From: Eubacterium sp.
GTDB taxonomy: Bacteria > Bacillota > Clostridia > Lachnospirales > Lachnospiraceae
Reading direction: 5' to 3'
NCBI GenBank assembly: GCA_024690665.1
Contig: JAILOU010000047.1
Coordinates: 1 to 39,207, forward strand
Length of the DNA: 39,207 bases
This document shows positions 6,918 to 17,596 of the stretch, piece by piece. The notes beneath the pieces are model-generated. The model had not been told where the DNA came from and ran no database searches. It worked only from the letters and a program-made list of their open reading frames with translations. Position numbers and translations under genes: made by a program. Every line of letters starts with the position of its first letter. The first letter of the stretch is position 1.

Positions 6918-9239
6918 GTGCCGGAATACATGAATATCCCGATGGTGGCACTCAAAGAGATGACGATGCTTCCTGGCATGCTGGTAAACTTTGACGTAAG
7001 TCGCAGTAAATCAATTAAGGCAATTGAAACTGCGATGCGTGAAGATCAAAAGATTTTTATTACGACACAGAAAGATCCTGCAATGGAGCAACCGGCCAGA
7101 ACGGATTTGTTTGAATACGGACTAATTGCTGAAATCAAACAGATTGTGAAGCTTCAAAACAATGTTGTGCGTGTACTTGTGATGGGACAGGTACGCGCAC
7201 GTCTTATCTCATTTGAACTCGAGGAGCCGTATGTGCTCGCCAAGATCGAAATCCATTCCAAAGAAGAAATCACAAAAGAACAACTGGCAGTGCAAGAAGC
7301 CATGCTTCGTGAGATTCGCGATGCGGCGAAGAAGTATTGCAACATGAACGATAAGATTGGAAAGAGCGTTGTTGTTAAGTTAGAACAGATTACCGATCTA
7401 GAAGAGATGATCTATCACGTTGCAAACAACCTGCCATTTGGTTATCGGCCAAAGCAAAAACTGCTTGCGCTTCAGACTGTGGAAGAGCAGGCTGATCTTT
7501 TGATGGATGAGCTGGAAAAAGAGATTGAAATCTTTCGAATTCGCCAGGAACTCCACACGAAGGTCAAAGAGCGGATAGACAAAAATCAAAGAGATTATGT
7601 CTTAAGAGAGCAGCTCAAACTGATTCAAGAAGAACTTGGAGAGGACGACGAAGACAGCGAGATTGCGGAATTTCAAGAGGCGGCAGATGCGCTGCAGGCA
7701 TCGGATGAAGTAAAGGAAAAACTAAAAAAAGAGATCAACCATCTTAAGAAACTTTCTCCAACCTCATCGGAAAGTGCTGTGACAAGAGGTTATATCGAAA
7801 CGCTGTTGGCGCTTCCGTGGGAGAAGGCTGGTGAAGATAATAATGATTTAGAAAATGCCGCCCGCGTGCTTGACGAAGATCATTATGGCCTGGAAGAAGT
7901 GAAGGAAAGAGTGCTTGAGTTTCTGGCTGTTCGTAACCTGACAGGAAAGGCGCAAAGTCCGATTCTGTGTCTGGTAGGACCTCCGGGAACCGGTAAGACC
8001 TCGATTGCCAGAAGTGTGGCAAGAGCGCTGAATAAAAAGTATGAGCGCATCAGTCTTGGCGGTGTGCATGATGAGGCAGAGATTCGTGGTCACAGAAAGA
8101 CGTATGTCGGTGCAATGCCGGGACGCATTGTGGCAGCACTTCGAAACGCCGGTGTAAAAAACCCATTGATGCTCTTAGATGAGATCGATAAGATTTCAAG
8201 AGACTATAAGGGTGATACATTTTCGGCATTGCTCGAGGTATGTGATGCAGAGCAAAATGTCAGATTCCGGGACCACTATGTGGAGCTTCCGGTAGATTTG
8301 TCTCAGGTCTTATTTATCGCAACAGCGAATTCGCTTGAGACGATTCCAAGACCGCTTCTTGACCGTATGGAAGTGATTGAACTTAGTTCGTACTTAGAGA
8401 CTGAGAAGATTCATATTGCCAAGGATCATCTTCTTGAAAAGCAAAAGGAAAAGCATGGTCTGAAAAAGTCGCAGCTTACGATTACAGACGCGGCTATGAC
8501 GCGCATTGTTCGTTACTATACGAAGGAGGCCGGTGTCAGAGGCTTTGAGCGTCAGATTGCTAAGGTTTGTAGAAAGGCAGCGCGTGATATCTACGAAGGT
8601 AAGAAAAAGAGTATTGCACTTAATAAGAGTAATTTAGAAGAATATCTTGGTAAGGAAAAGTATCGCGATCACAAGAAGAATACTTCAGACGAAGTCGGAA
8701 TCGTACGCGGTCTTGCCTGGACAAGCGTTGGTGGTGTGACACTTGAAATCGAAGTGAATATTATGCCGGGTAAGGGAGCTCTTCAGCTGACCGGACAACT
8801 TGGCGATGTCATGAAAGAATCAGCCAAGACGGCGCTTAGTTATGTACGTAGCCAGTCGGAAAAGTACAAGATTCCAAAGGACTTTTTTGCGGAGCATGAC
8901 ATTCATATTCATATTCCGGAAGGAGCCGTTCCAAAGGATGGACCATCTGCAGGTATTACGATGACAACGGCGATTTTATCTGCTGTAACCGGAATCAAGG
9001 TCAGGGCGAATCTTGCCATGACCGGAGAGGTAACGCTTCGAGGAAGAGTGTTGCCGATCGGAGGACTTAAGGAAAAACTTCTTGCGGCAAAAAACGCAGG
9101 AATTGACACGGTATGTGTGCCAAAGAAAAATGAAAATGATGTATGGAAGGTGCCGGACGAAGTGACAGACGGTATGAATATCATCTATGTATCAGACATG
9201 TCTAAGGTGCTCAAGGTAGCACTTGCAAAGGATTCATAA
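6918..9239 (+). CDS. lon: ATP-dependent protease Lon (LonA type)
   Basis: 773 residues starting with GTG at 6918, with GGGAGAG at the end of clpX about 11 bases upstream; an ATG four codons later is an alternative. Order: N-terminal substrate-binding LAN domain (1-200), coiled helical region (200-300), AAA+ with Walker A GPPGTGKT at 354-361 and Walker B LMLLDEIDK, then the protease domain with catalytic Ser677 in PKDGPSAG and Lys720 in GGLKEKLLAA (43 residues apart as in E. coli Lon). It is a soluble LonA, since no membrane insert is seen. It degrades misfolded and regulatory proteins. The EngB ribosome site lies inside its last codons. Confidence 0.97.
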   Translation: MPEYMNIPMVALKEMTMLPGMLVNFDVSRSKSIKAIETAMREDQKIFITTQKDPAMEQPARTDLFEYGLIAEIKQIVKLQNNVVRVLVMGQVRARLISFELEEPYVLAKIEIHSKEEITKEQLAVQEAMLREIRDAAKKYCNMNDKIGKSVVVKLEQITDLEEMIYHVANNLPFGYRPKQKLLALQTVEEQADLLMDELEKEIEIFRIRQELHTKVKERIDKNQRDYVLREQLKLIQEELGEDDEDSEIAEFQEAADALQASDEVKEKLKKEINHLKKLSPTSSESAVTRGYIETLLALPWEKAGEDNNDLENAARVLDEDHYGLEEVKERVLEFLAVRNLTGKAQSPILCLVGPPGTGKTSIARSVARALNKKYERISLGGVHDEAEIRGHRKTYVGAMPGRIVAALRNAGVKNPLMLLDEIDKISRDYKGDTFSALLEVCDAEQNVRFRDHYVELPVDLSQVLFIATANSLETIPRPLLDRMEVIELSSYLETEKIHIAKDHLLEKQKEKHGLKKSQLTITDAAMTRIVRYYTKEAGVRGFERQIAKVCRKAARDIYEGKKKSIALNKSNLEEYLGKEKYRDHKKNTSDEVGIVRGLAWTSVGGVTLEIEVNIMPGKGALQLTGQLGDVMKESAKTALSYVRSQSEKYKIPKDFFAEHDIHIHIPEGAVPKDGPSAGITMTTAILSAVTGIKVRANLAMTGEVTLRGRVLPIGGLKEKLLAAKNAGIDTVCVPKKNENDVWKVPDEVTDGMNIIYVSDMSKVLKVALAKDS

Positions 9240-9240
9240 C

Positions 9241-9831
9241 ATGGTTATAAAAAATGTAAATTTAGAAACAGTATGTGGATATACGAGTACACTTCCGGAA
9301 AATACACTTCCGGAAGTTGCTTTTGCCGGAAAATCCAATGTCGGAAAGTCGTCGCTGATTAATGCGCTTATGAACCGTAAGTCGCTGGCGAGAACTTCGG
9401 CACAGCCGGGTAAGACACAGACGATTAATTATTATAATATCAATGAAGATATCTATCTGGTAGACTTGCCGGGATATGGATTTGCTAAGGTTTCAGAGGC
9501 TGAGAAGAAGAAGTGGGGCGAGATGATTGAAAATTATCTGCACACATCCAAGCAGCTAAAGAAAGTGTTTTTGCTGATTGATATCCGTCATAAACCGTCG
9601 GCAAATGACAAGATGATGTATGACTGGATTGTCTATCAGGGGTTTGAACCTGTGATTGTCGCGACGAAGCTAGACAAGCTAAAGCGCTCGCAGGTACAAA
9701 AACAAATTAAGATTGTTAAAGAAGGTCTAAAACTTCAAAAGGGAACCACCCTGATTCCATTTTCGGCAGTTACCAAGCAGGGACGCGAGGAGATTTGGGC
9801 GATTATGGATCAGATTGTGGACACTGAATAA
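9241..9831 (+). CDS. engB: Ribosome biogenesis GTPase EngB/YsxC/YihA
   Basis: 196 residues from the ATG at 9241, immediately after the lon stop (9237-9239), with AAAGGA at 9227-9232 inside lon; a TTG-started extension from 9223 is less likely. G motifs: G1 GKSNVGKSS, G2 within SAQPGKTQT, G3 DLPGYG, G4 TKLDK, and G5-like SAVTKQG. EngB is an essential assembly factor of the large ribosomal subunit in Bacillus (YsxC). The lon-engB junction is also found in Bacillus, which supports the assignment and the operon. Confidence 0.96.
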   Translation: MVIKNVNLETVCGYTSTLPENTLPEVAFAGKSNVGKSSLINALMNRKSLARTSAQPGKTQTINYYNINEDIYLVDLPGYGFAKVSEAEKKKWGEMIENYLHTSKQLKKVFLLIDIRHKPSANDKMMYDWIVYQGFEPVIVATKLDKLKRSQVQKQIKIVKEGLKLQKGTTLIPFSAVTKQGREEIWAIMDQIVDTE

Positions 9832-9898
9832 ACAAATATGTTATCTTAATATAGGAGTTTTTAAGACCCGATAAAACGAATAGAAATGAGGTGGTATT

Positions 9899-11344
9899 TT
9901 GTCAAATAAAGAGGAAAAAGAGTTGAATCCTGAAGTAGAAGAAGATACCATCGTACCTGAAAGACCCGACTATGAGGCCGAGCTGATTGCGATTTTAAAA
10001 AGTAAGGCTCCGGATGAGGCTATTCGTGAACTGTTAAACGATTATCACGACAACGATATTGCTGAAATCCTGGATGATTTGAGTCCAAGAGAACGAGTGA
10101 AACTGTTTCGAATCATGGGCGATGAGGCAATGTCGGATGTCTTTGCATATCTGGACGAAGATATTGCCAAAGAAATCATTTCCGGATTGGAAACGAAGCA
10201 GGCAGTCAGTATCTTGGAGTCCATGGATGCGGATGAAGCCGTTGACATCTTAGAGGAACTCGAAGACGATAAGAGGAACGAACTGATTAACCTGCTTGAT
10301 GAAGAGTCGAAGCAGGATATCCGCATGATTTCTTCTTACGATGATGATGAAATTGGTAGCAAGATGACGACCAATTACATCGTGATTGGAAGAGGGTTAT
10401 CCATTCGGCAGGCTATGAAGTCTTTAGTTGAGCAGGCCGCTGATAATGATAATATCGGAACCTTGTATGTGATTGAAGATGATGAGACCTTTTATGGAGC
10501 GATTGATTTAAAGGATTTGATTGTGGCAAGAACACATACGGATTTGGAAGAGCTGATTTCGACATCTTATCCGTATGTCTATGCGCATGAGGACATTGCA
10601 GAGTGTCTCGAAGAAATCAAGGATTATTCTGAGGACTCGATTCCGGTGCTGGACAATGACAAGAAGCTTATTGGTGTTATTACGGCGCAGGATGTCATCG
10701 AAGTAGTCGATGAAGAGATGGGAGAAGACTACGCAAAACTCGCCGGTTTGATTGGCGAAGAGGATTTAAAGGAACCACTTCTGGAGAGCATGAAAAAGCG
10801 TCTTCCATGGCTGCTGATTTTATTTGTGCTTGGACTGGTTGTCTCTTCCGTGATTGGAATTTTTGAAAATGTAGTCGCACAGTTGACGATTGTTATTGCG
10901 TTCCAGTCCCTGATTTTGGATATGGCAGGCAATGTCGGTACACAGTCACTGGCGGTTACCATTCGAGTTTTGGTCGATGAGAATCTGACGTTTAAGAGAA
11001 AAGCAAAACTGGTATTTAAAGAGATGCGAGTGGGATTAACCAACGGTATTATCCTTGGAATTCTTGCATTCGTCGGAACCGGTATCTATATCAGCGTAGC
11101 GAAAGGATTTCCGGTTAATCAATCATTTGCAATATCTATGTGCATCGGAATCGCACTTTGGGTAGCGATGATTATTTCATCGCTGATGGGAACGCTGATT
11201 CCGCTGTTCTTTAATCGGATTAAGGTGGATCCGGCAGTGGCATCGGGACCTTTGATTACAACGGTCAACGATCTTGTTGCGGTAGTCACTTACTATGGTC
11301 TGACCTGGATTTTGCTGATTAATCTCATGCATATTAACGGATAA
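9899..11344 (+). CDS. mgtE: Magnesium transporter MgtE
   Basis: 481 residues starting with TTG at 9899, with GAGGTGG at 9888-9894. Cytosolic N domain (about 25-140) consists of MgtE superhelical repeats rich in Asp/Glu. A pair of CBS domains follows (about 145-275; IGTLYVIEDDETFYG, DSIPVLDNDKKLIGVITAQDV). Five membrane helices fill 300-481, with the pore-lining segments including NVGTQSLAVTIR. In this family Mg2+ bound between the N and CBS domains closes the pore, so activity is self-regulated. The 67-bp gap after engB shows no convincing promoter or terminator. The SseB-like gene follows 16 bp downstream. Confidence 0.96.
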   Translation: MSNKEEKELNPEVEEDTIVPERPDYEAELIAILKSKAPDEAIRELLNDYHDNDIAEILDDLSPRERVKLFRIMGDEAMSDVFAYLDEDIAKEIISGLETKQAVSILESMDADEAVDILEELEDDKRNELINLLDEESKQDIRMISSYDDDEIGSKMTTNYIVIGRGLSIRQAMKSLVEQAADNDNIGTLYVIEDDETFYGAIDLKDLIVARTHTDLEELISTSYPYVYAHEDIAECLEEIKDYSEDSIPVLDNDKKLIGVITAQDVIEVVDEEMGEDYAKLAGLIGEEDLKEPLLESMKKRLPWLLILFVLGLVVSSVIGIFENVVAQLTIVIAFQSLILDMAGNVGTQSLAVTIRVLVDENLTFKRKAKLVFKEMRVGLTNGIILGILAFVGTGIYISVAKGFPVNQSFAISMCIGIALWVAMIISSLMGTLIPLFFNRIKVDPAVASGPLITTVNDLVAVVTYYGLTWILLINLMHING

Positions 11345-11360
11345 ATACTTAAGATGGAGA

Positions 11361-12356
11361 ATGAATAAGATGGAACCTAAGACAATAAAAGATGTAGATA
11401 ATTCTAAGCTCGAGGAGCTTTTGACAGAGTTTTCGAATCATCAGAAAAAGGAAACGATGAATCAGATTGTACCCCTGCTGGGGAAAACCAGGGTACTGAT
11501 GCAGGCCAATTTTCCGCCGGAATTTGACCGTAATCAGCTAAAGGGGGCCAAGGCAGGTCAGCCAATCAAACTTCCGGCCGGCGTAAAACCGGTTCCGGCT
11601 ATTCTTAAGAGCAATGAAGGCGGTCATTTCTTCGGTGTCTATACAGGACATGGAGAACTCCCGCAGGAGAATAAATTTCCGTTTGTTTTGGACATGGCGT
11701 TTCTTGACTGCTGTAAGCTGGCGCAAAGAGCGAAACTTGAAGGAATTGTGGTAAATGCATTTTCACAGAATGTGACATTTAAAAAGCCGGCGATTGAGGC
11801 ATTTGTAAAAGAATTTGCTGCTGGCGGTAACGGGCCTAAGGTTCCGGGCAAAGAAGTAAAGATGACACAAGAGCAGTTCCATGATGTGACCAGAAGAAAC
11901 ATTGAACTGCATCTTCTTCCTAAGATCCTGTTCGAGAAAAAGGAGGAGGGATTTGATTCCCTGTGCGAAGGTGGAGAAAAGGTCATTGCAGAAATCTTCT
12001 CAGACCCTTATAAGAAGGTGCAAGGATTAAACAGCCCATATAAGAGTGCAGATTTTTCAATGATGGATCTTAACATTACAGAAGATTTGGGGCTGATTCG
12101 AATTGATCTTCCACAGAAGGGCGCGCACCCGGGACATTGTAAGAGGGTTTATATCACCTATTCGGAAAGCTCTGATCTGATTCAGTACTACACGATTCAC
12201 ATGCCTAAATCGGATGAAGAGGCGATGCTTGGCTGTGTCATTGAAGTAGAAGATGGGAAGACAAAACATGAAATTTTAGAGCCTGCGCCTAATGAAAGCG
12301 CAGAGATGCAAAAGATTATGGAACTGTCTGAACAGGTTGTAAAAAGCCGCATATAA
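11361..12356 (+). CDS. SseB N-terminal-domain protein
   Basis: 331 residues. Residues about 30-155 match the SseB N-terminal domain pattern, including a GKTRVLMQANF strand, a HFFGVYTGHGEL strand-turn, and a conserved EGIVVNAFSQNVTF segment. The rest (about 190-331) may be a divergent C-terminal SseB domain, and ends in an acidic helix. Secreted-effector activity described for Salmonella SseB should not be inferred; bacterial SseB-domain proteins are mostly uncharacterised. ATG at 11361 lies 2-3 bases after GATGGAG; an in-frame ATG at 11370 has a longer spacing, and either could be used. It follows mgtE closely and ends at a shared bidirectional terminator. Confidence 0.75.
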   Translation: MNKMEPKTIKDVDNSKLEELLTEFSNHQKKETMNQIVPLLGKTRVLMQANFPPEFDRNQLKGAKAGQPIKLPAGVKPVPAILKSNEGGHFFGVYTGHGELPQENKFPFVLDMAFLDCCKLAQRAKLEGIVVNAFSQNVTFKKPAIEAFVKEFAAGGNGPKVPGKEVKMTQEQFHDVTRRNIELHLLPKILFEKKEEGFDSLCEGGEKVIAEIFSDPYKKVQGLNSPYKSADFSMMDLNITEDLGLIRIDLPQKGAHPGHCKRVYITYSESSDLIQYYTIHMPKSDEEAMLGCVIEVEDGKTKHEILEPAPNESAEMQKIMELSEQVVKSRI

Positions 12357-12368
12357 GAAGATAAAAAT

Positions 12369-12415
12369 AGAACGGATAGAAGTTGCTGCTATGCATCTTC
12401 ATCCGTTCTTTTTGT
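12369..12415. terminator. Bidirectional terminator between sseB-like gene and MCP gene
   Basis: A 9-bp stem, 12369-12377 with 12401-12409, with further pairing inside, is flanked by an A-run upstream and TTTTTT downstream. It therefore works as an intrinsic terminator for both convergent genes. Confidence 0.85.
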
Positions 12416-12417
12416 GT

Positions 12418-13626
12418 CTATATATTGCGAAGCAGGTCGCGGCTGTCATTGGCCAGCTGAGTGGTTTCGTCTGCAGCAGCCAGGACATTAAAGGTAGTAT
12501 CGCTTGCAGTTGCAAGTTCGTCCACATTGCTTTGGGAAGAAGTCGAGATTGTCTGCAGTGACTGGGTGATGCTGCTCATATTATCTTCAAGCATGGTGAT
12601 TGCACCGGCAAAGTCCTGCATCATATCGAACATAATCTTCGAATCGTTTTGGTAGTCGTTACTTGTTTCTACCAGTTTATCGTATCCGGAAGTAGTACGG
12701 GTATTTAAAAAGTCGATGACATGTTCCGATTCTTCTGCAAGTTCTTCTACCTTCTCGATTACTGTCTTAGAGATCTTTTGAATCTGGGTAGCAGTGGTAG
12801 AAGTCATATCTGCAAGCTTCGTAATCTCGGATGCTACGATAGCAAAACCTCGTCCGGAATCGCCTGCGTGAGCAGCTTCGATGGAAGCGTTTAAAGCAAG
12901 CAGATTGGTCTGGTCAGAAATCTCAAGAATGTTCTCTGTTAATTCTTCAATCTGACGAACGGCTTTTGAAGCCTCAATCTTCTCGGTCATGGACTTTTCA
13001 ACTTCTTCTGCCTTCGTAATAACTTCGTTCTTGGTATCAAGAGAAGCCAGTCGAACGTTATGCGCTTTTCTGGAGATCTCTTCCATGTAATCGGAATTTT
13101 CCTTGGCAGCAGATTGCATATCTGCAAAGGAGGAATCCATCTCGGAAGCAACCTCGTTAAGCTCTTCAATGGAAGTTACGGTTCGGTCAAGCGATGCTGT
13201 CAGTTCATCCATGATAAAGGTGATGTTTTGCACACCTTCCGCGATTGTGGCAGACTGTTCAGCAATATCATTAATCGAAGAGTCAAGACGCTCGTGCGGG
13301 CTTCTTGGTTCTTCGGTTGTTTCTTGTTCTTCGCCAGAGTCTACTTCAGAAGCGGCGCTACTTTCTTCATTTAAAATGCCGGATACGGTTGGAACGGTGT
13401 TTTCGTCAAATGTACGTTCCGCCGTTTGCTCTGTCTGCGTCTTTTTGGACGCGACCGCAGCACCGGCGATTACAATGATCAGGCCGACTACCACGCATAT
13501 GGCAGTTGCAATCATCTGCTGGATGAAACTGCCGCCGATCAGACCTGATGAAAAAAGTGCAGGAACGATTCCCGCTATTAAAACTCCGATAATTCCTGTC
13601 ACGAAAATAGAAGAATTACGATTCAT
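12418..13626 (-). CDS. Methyl-accepting chemotaxis-like protein without a sensor domain
   Basis: 402 residues. Two membrane helices near the start (about 7-28 and 38-60) are separated by only about ten residues, so there is no extracellular ligand domain and no obvious HAMP. A short acidic linker (60-110) leads into a long coiled coil. The hairpin tip is recognisable: [18 protein letters not shown], then [20 protein letters not shown], the conserved CheA/CheW contact region of MCP signalling domains. No chemotaxis gene lies nearby. It may sense membrane state or cytoplasmic signals, or act as a structural coiled coil. Strong promoter at 13667-13695. Start ATG 13626 has GGGGG upstream. Confidence 0.88.
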   Translation of the reverse strand: MNRNSSIFVTGIIGVLIAGIVPALFSSGLIGGSFIQQMIATAICVVVGLIIVIAGAAVASKKTQTEQTAERTFDENTVPTVSGILNEESSAASEVDSGEEQETTEEPRSPHERLDSSINDIAEQSATIAEGVQNITFIMDELTASLDRTVTSIEELNEVASEMDSSFADMQSAAKENSDYMEEISRKAHNVRLASLDTKNEVITKAEEVEKSMTEKIEASKAVRQIEELTENILEISDQTNLLALNASIEAAHAGDSGRGFAIVASEITKLADMTSTTATQIQKISKTVIEKVEELAEESEHVIDFLNTRTTSGYDKLVETSNDYQNDSKIMFDMMQDFAGAITMLEDNMSSITQSLQTISTSSQSNVDELATASDTTFNVLAAADETTQLANDSRDLLRNI

Positions 13627-13666
13627 AATTTACCCCCGGAAAATAATAAACAATGTTTTTCTTCTT

Positions 13667-13695
13667 ATTATAAAGTTTTTAGTAATAAAGTACAA
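13667..13695 (-). promoter_or_regulatory. Promoter of the MCP-like gene
   Basis: On the minus strand TTGTAC (plus 13690-13695), a 17-bp spacer, and a perfect TATAAT (plus 13667-13672). The -35 box abuts the T-run of the guaB terminator. Confidence 0.7.
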
Positions 13696-13727
13696 GAAAA
13701 AAAGCGTTGCCGCATCTGCGACAACGC
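13696..13727 (-). terminator. guaB intrinsic terminator
   Basis: On the minus strand a 10-bp stem (plus 13704-13713 with 13718-13727, one G:U) with a 4-base loop is followed by eight T. It ends the guaB transcript just upstream of the MCP promoter. Confidence 0.88.
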
Positions 13728-13742
13728 CTGAATCTGTTACTT

Positions 13743-15203
<1,461 letters not shown>

Positions 15204-15235
15204 CTATTCCTCTCTTTCGTAAAATGTATTTATTA

Positions 15236-15268
15236 TTAAAGGTGCAAAATGCACCAATTTACCTTTAA
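15236..15268 (-). promoter_or_regulatory. Overlapping inverted repeats in the guaB leader
   Basis: Two competing pairings share bases: TTAAAGGT (15236-15243) with ACCTTTAA (15261-15268), and GGTGCA (15241-15246) with TGCACC (15250-15255). They fall within the predicted guaB leader RNA between the promoter and the ribosome site. This could be an operator or a small RNA switch; I do not recognise it as a known purine riboswitch. Confidence 0.5.
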
Positions 15269-15284
15269 TTAAGGGATTTTAGTA

Positions 15285-15313
15285 AGTTTAGCAAAGTTAA
15301 ATACTTTAGTCAA
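15285..15313 (-). promoter_or_regulatory. guaB promoter
   Basis: On the minus strand TTGACT (plus 15308-15313), a 17-bp spacer and TAAACT (plus 15285-15290). The predicted transcript starts near 15278. Its -35 box lies 9 bp from the -35 box of the divergent hisA promoter. Confidence 0.75.
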
Positions 15314-15322
15314 TAAAATAAG

Positions 15323-15351
15323 TTCACAATTTTAAGAAAGTATGGTATGAT
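15323..15351 (+). promoter_or_regulatory. Upstream promoter of the hisA-glnA-ANTAR operon
   Basis: TTCACA (15323-15328), a 17-bp spacer, and TATGAT (15346-15351). Transcription would start near 15358, directly at the foot of the terminator hairpin at 15360-15397. Confidence 0.7.
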
Positions 15352-15359
15352 TTTTTGTG

Positions 15360-15397
15360 GACAATGGCGTCTCACTTAGGGGCGCATTGTCTTTTTT
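15360..15397 (+). terminator. Leader terminator/attenuator before hisA
   Basis: A stem of 12-13 bp with one bulged G (15360-15373 with 15379-15391, including G:U pairs) and a 5-nt loop is followed by seven T at 15392-15398. It lies between two promoters and before the first gene of the operon, so it is either an attenuator or ends a very short RNA. No second alternative hairpin is visible. Confidence 0.75.
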
Positions 15398-15399
15398 TA

Positions 15400-15408
15400 T
15401 GTTACAAT
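15400..15408 (+). promoter_or_regulatory. Extended -10 promoter directly before hisA
   Basis: TG-T-TACAAT with no good -35 (the region is the terminator T-run). It would start transcripts near 15415, about 25 bases before the hisA ATG. The same layout, TTTTTTATGTTAxAAT after a terminator, recurs before fbp. Confidence 0.55.
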
Positions 15409-15439
15409 GGAAAAAACTGACAGTTAGGAGAATCGAATT

Positions 15440-16222
15440 ATGCAGTTTCGACCATGTATTGACATTCATGCAGGTAAGGTGAAGCAGATTGTTGGAAGTT
15501 CTATTACCGATGCTTCATCACAGGTAAAGGAGAATTTTGTTTCGGAAAAAGGGGCTGCAGATTTTGCCCTATTATATAAGAAGAAACACATTACCGGAGG
15601 ACATATTATTCTGCTTGATAAGAAGGGAACGCCGGAGTATGAGGCGACCAAACAGCAGGCTGTGTCCGCACTTAAGGCATATCCCGGAGGGATGCAGGTA
15701 GGCGGCGGCATTACGCCGGATTGCGCAGGCGAATTTATTGCAGCCGGCGCTTCGCACGTAATTGTAACGTCTTATGTATTTTCTGATGGTAAGATTAATT
15801 ACGACAGATTACAGGAGTTAACAAAGGCAGTGGGAAAGGAACATCTGGTACTTGATGTCAGTGCTCGAAAGAAGGGTGATGACTACTATGTTGTGACTGA
15901 TCGCTGGCAGAAGTTTACGAACGAAATCATCTGTGAGAGATTTTTGGATGAATTAAGCAGCTATGCAGATGAATTCCTGATCCATGCGGTGGATGTAGAA
16001 GGGAAAAATAGCGGTATTGAACACGAACTGGCACAGATGCTTGGCGCCTGGGGAAAGATTCCGCTGACCTATGCTGGAGGGATTTCGTCGATGGAAGATA
16101 TCGATACCATCTACCGGCTTGGACATGGCAGGATCAATGTCACAATCGGAAGTGCCATGGATACCTTTGGCGGACATTTACAATTAGAAGAAGTATTAGA
16201 AAAAATTAACAGTTATCAATAG
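15440..16222 (+). CDS. hisA: Eukaryotic-type HisA (ProFAR isomerase)
   Basis: 260 residues, resembling the eukaryotic His6-type ProFAR isomerase more than the usual bacterial HisA. It has the [16 protein letters not shown] start, a long second segment ([20 protein letters not shown]), [47 protein letters not shown] and a [14 protein letters not shown]-terminal phosphate site of the TIM barrel. Length is also close to yeast His6 (261). The expected reaction is the Amadori rearrangement of ProFAR in histidine biosynthesis. It is the first gene of an operon, 13 bp before glnA, and no other his gene is present. AGGAG precedes the ATG at 15440. The next step of the pathway consumes glutamine, which may explain the link with glnA. 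Confidence 0.88.
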   Translation: MQFRPCIDIHAGKVKQIVGSSITDASSQVKENFVSEKGAADFALLYKKKHITGGHIILLDKKGTPEYEATKQQAVSALKAYPGGMQVGGGITPDCAGEFIAAGASHVIVTSYVFSDGKINYDRLQELTKAVGKEHLVLDVSARKKGDDYYVVTDRWQKFTNEIICERFLDELSSYADEFLIHAVDVEGKNSGIEHELAQMLGAWGKIPLTYAGGISSMEDIDTIYRLGHGRINVTIGSAMDTFGGHLQLEEVLEKINSYQ

Positions 16223-16235
16223 AAGGAGTAACAAT

Positions 16236-17567
16236 ATGGGAAGATATACAAAAGAAGATATTATCAGAATGGTAGAAGAAGAAGGTGTGGAGTTTATTCG
16301 CCTTCAGTTTACAGATATGTTCGGACAGCTGAAAAATGTTGCCATCACGTCAAGTCAGCTTGATAAAGCACTGAACAACAAGTGCATGTTCGACGGCTCA
16401 TCCATCGACGGATTTGTGCGTATTGAAGAGTCCGATATGTATCTGATTCCGGATCTTGAGACCTTTGAGGTGTTTCCATGGAGACCGCAGCAAGGCAAGG
16501 TTGCCCGTGTTATCTGCGATATTTACCGACCAAACCAGGAGCCGTTTGAAGGCGATCCTCGTTATATCTTAAGAAGAGCAATTGAAGACGCGGCAAAGGA
16601 TGGTTATACCTTTAATGTTGGACCGGAGTGTGAATTTTTCTTATTCCACACAGACGAGGAAGGTCAGCCGACCACGATTTCACATGAGCGCGCGGGTTAT
16701 TTTGATTTAGGTCCAATCGATTTGGGTGAAAATACGAGACGTGATATGGTTCTTTCGCTTGAAGATATGGGATTTGAGATTGAAGCTTCTCATCATGAGG
16801 TGGCACCGGCGCAGCATGAGATTGATTTTAAATACGAAGAAGCTATGCATGCGGCTGACAATATTATGACATTTAAGCTGACAGTTAAGACGATTGCCAA
16901 GCGTCATGGTATGTATGCGACATTTATGCCAAAGCCGAAGTACGGCATTGCCGGTTCCGGAATGCATATTAATATGTCGCTGTTTAAAGATGGCAAGAAC
17001 ATCTTCGAGGACAAGGATGATGAACTTGGACTTAGTAAGGAAGCTTATTATTTTATTGGTGGACTGATGAAGCATATTAAAGGTATGACAGCAATTACCA
17101 ATCCACTGATTAATTCTTATAAGAGACTGGTACCGGGATTTGAGGCACCGAATCATATTGCGTGGTCAACGGTTAACAGAAGTCCGCTGATTCGAATTCC
17201 GGCATCGCGTGGAGCATCGACAAGAGTGGAACTTCGTTGTCCGGATCCTGCAGCGAACCCGTATCTGTGTCTGGCTGTTTGCTTAGAGGCCGGATTGGAT
17301 GGAATCCGCAATAAGATTGAACCGCCTGCACCGGTTAATGAGAATGTATTCGAGATGTCAGAAGAAGAACTCGAAAACAGAGGAATCGGATATCTGCCGG
17401 AGAATCTTCTTTTGGCAGTCAGAGAACTGGAAAAGGATTCATTTATCAAGGATGTACTCGGTTCTCATATTTCCAAAAAGTACATTACTGCAAAGAAAGC
17501 AGAATGGCTGGAATATCGTGAACAGATTACAAAATGGGAATTGGACGAGTATCTTTATAAATACTAG
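16236..17567 (+). CDS. glnA: Glutamine synthetase, type I
   Basis: 443 residues, the size of GSI-alpha enzymes of Firmicutes. Motifs: [17 protein letters not shown] (substrate and feedback region), GPECEFFLF (metal ligands), [11 protein letters not shown] (glutamate/ATP), [12 protein letters not shown] and [18 protein letters not shown]. No E. coli-type adenylylation tyrosine block is recognisable, fitting feedback-regulated GSI-alpha. It makes glutamine from glutamate, ammonia and ATP. AGAAGGAG lies 8 bases before the ATG at 16236. It sits between hisA and the ANTAR gene, which follows 29 bp downstream; glnA-ANTAR pairing is recurrent in Clostridia and suggests nitrogen-responsive control. 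Confidence 0.98.
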   Translation: MGRYTKEDIIRMVEEEGVEFIRLQFTDMFGQLKNVAITSSQLDKALNNKCMFDGSSIDGFVRIEESDMYLIPDLETFEVFPWRPQQGKVARVICDIYRPNQEPFEGDPRYILRRAIEDAAKDGYTFNVGPECEFFLFHTDEEGQPTTISHERAGYFDLGPIDLGENTRRDMVLSLEDMGFEIEASHHEVAPAQHEIDFKYEEAMHAADNIMTFKLTVKTIAKRHGMYATFMPKPKYGIAGSGMHINMSLFKDGKNIFEDKDDELGLSKEAYYFIGGLMKHIKGMTAITNPLINSYKRLVPGFEAPNHIAWSTVNRSPLIRIPASRGASTRVELRCPDPAANPYLCLAVCLEAGLDGIRNKIEPPAPVNENVFEMSEEELENRGIGYLPENLLLAVRELEKDSFIKDVLGSHISKKYITAKKAEWLEYREQITKWELDEYLYKY

Positions 17568-17596
17568 GCCGGCACACAGAGAGGAATGGTGCACAG

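Noticed and set aside
15350..15440. Classical two-hairpin ANTAR target RNA before hisA
   Set aside because: Only one hairpin is present, its loop is about five bases without the usual A1/G4 hexaloop pattern, and there is no space for a first hairpin after the predicted start.
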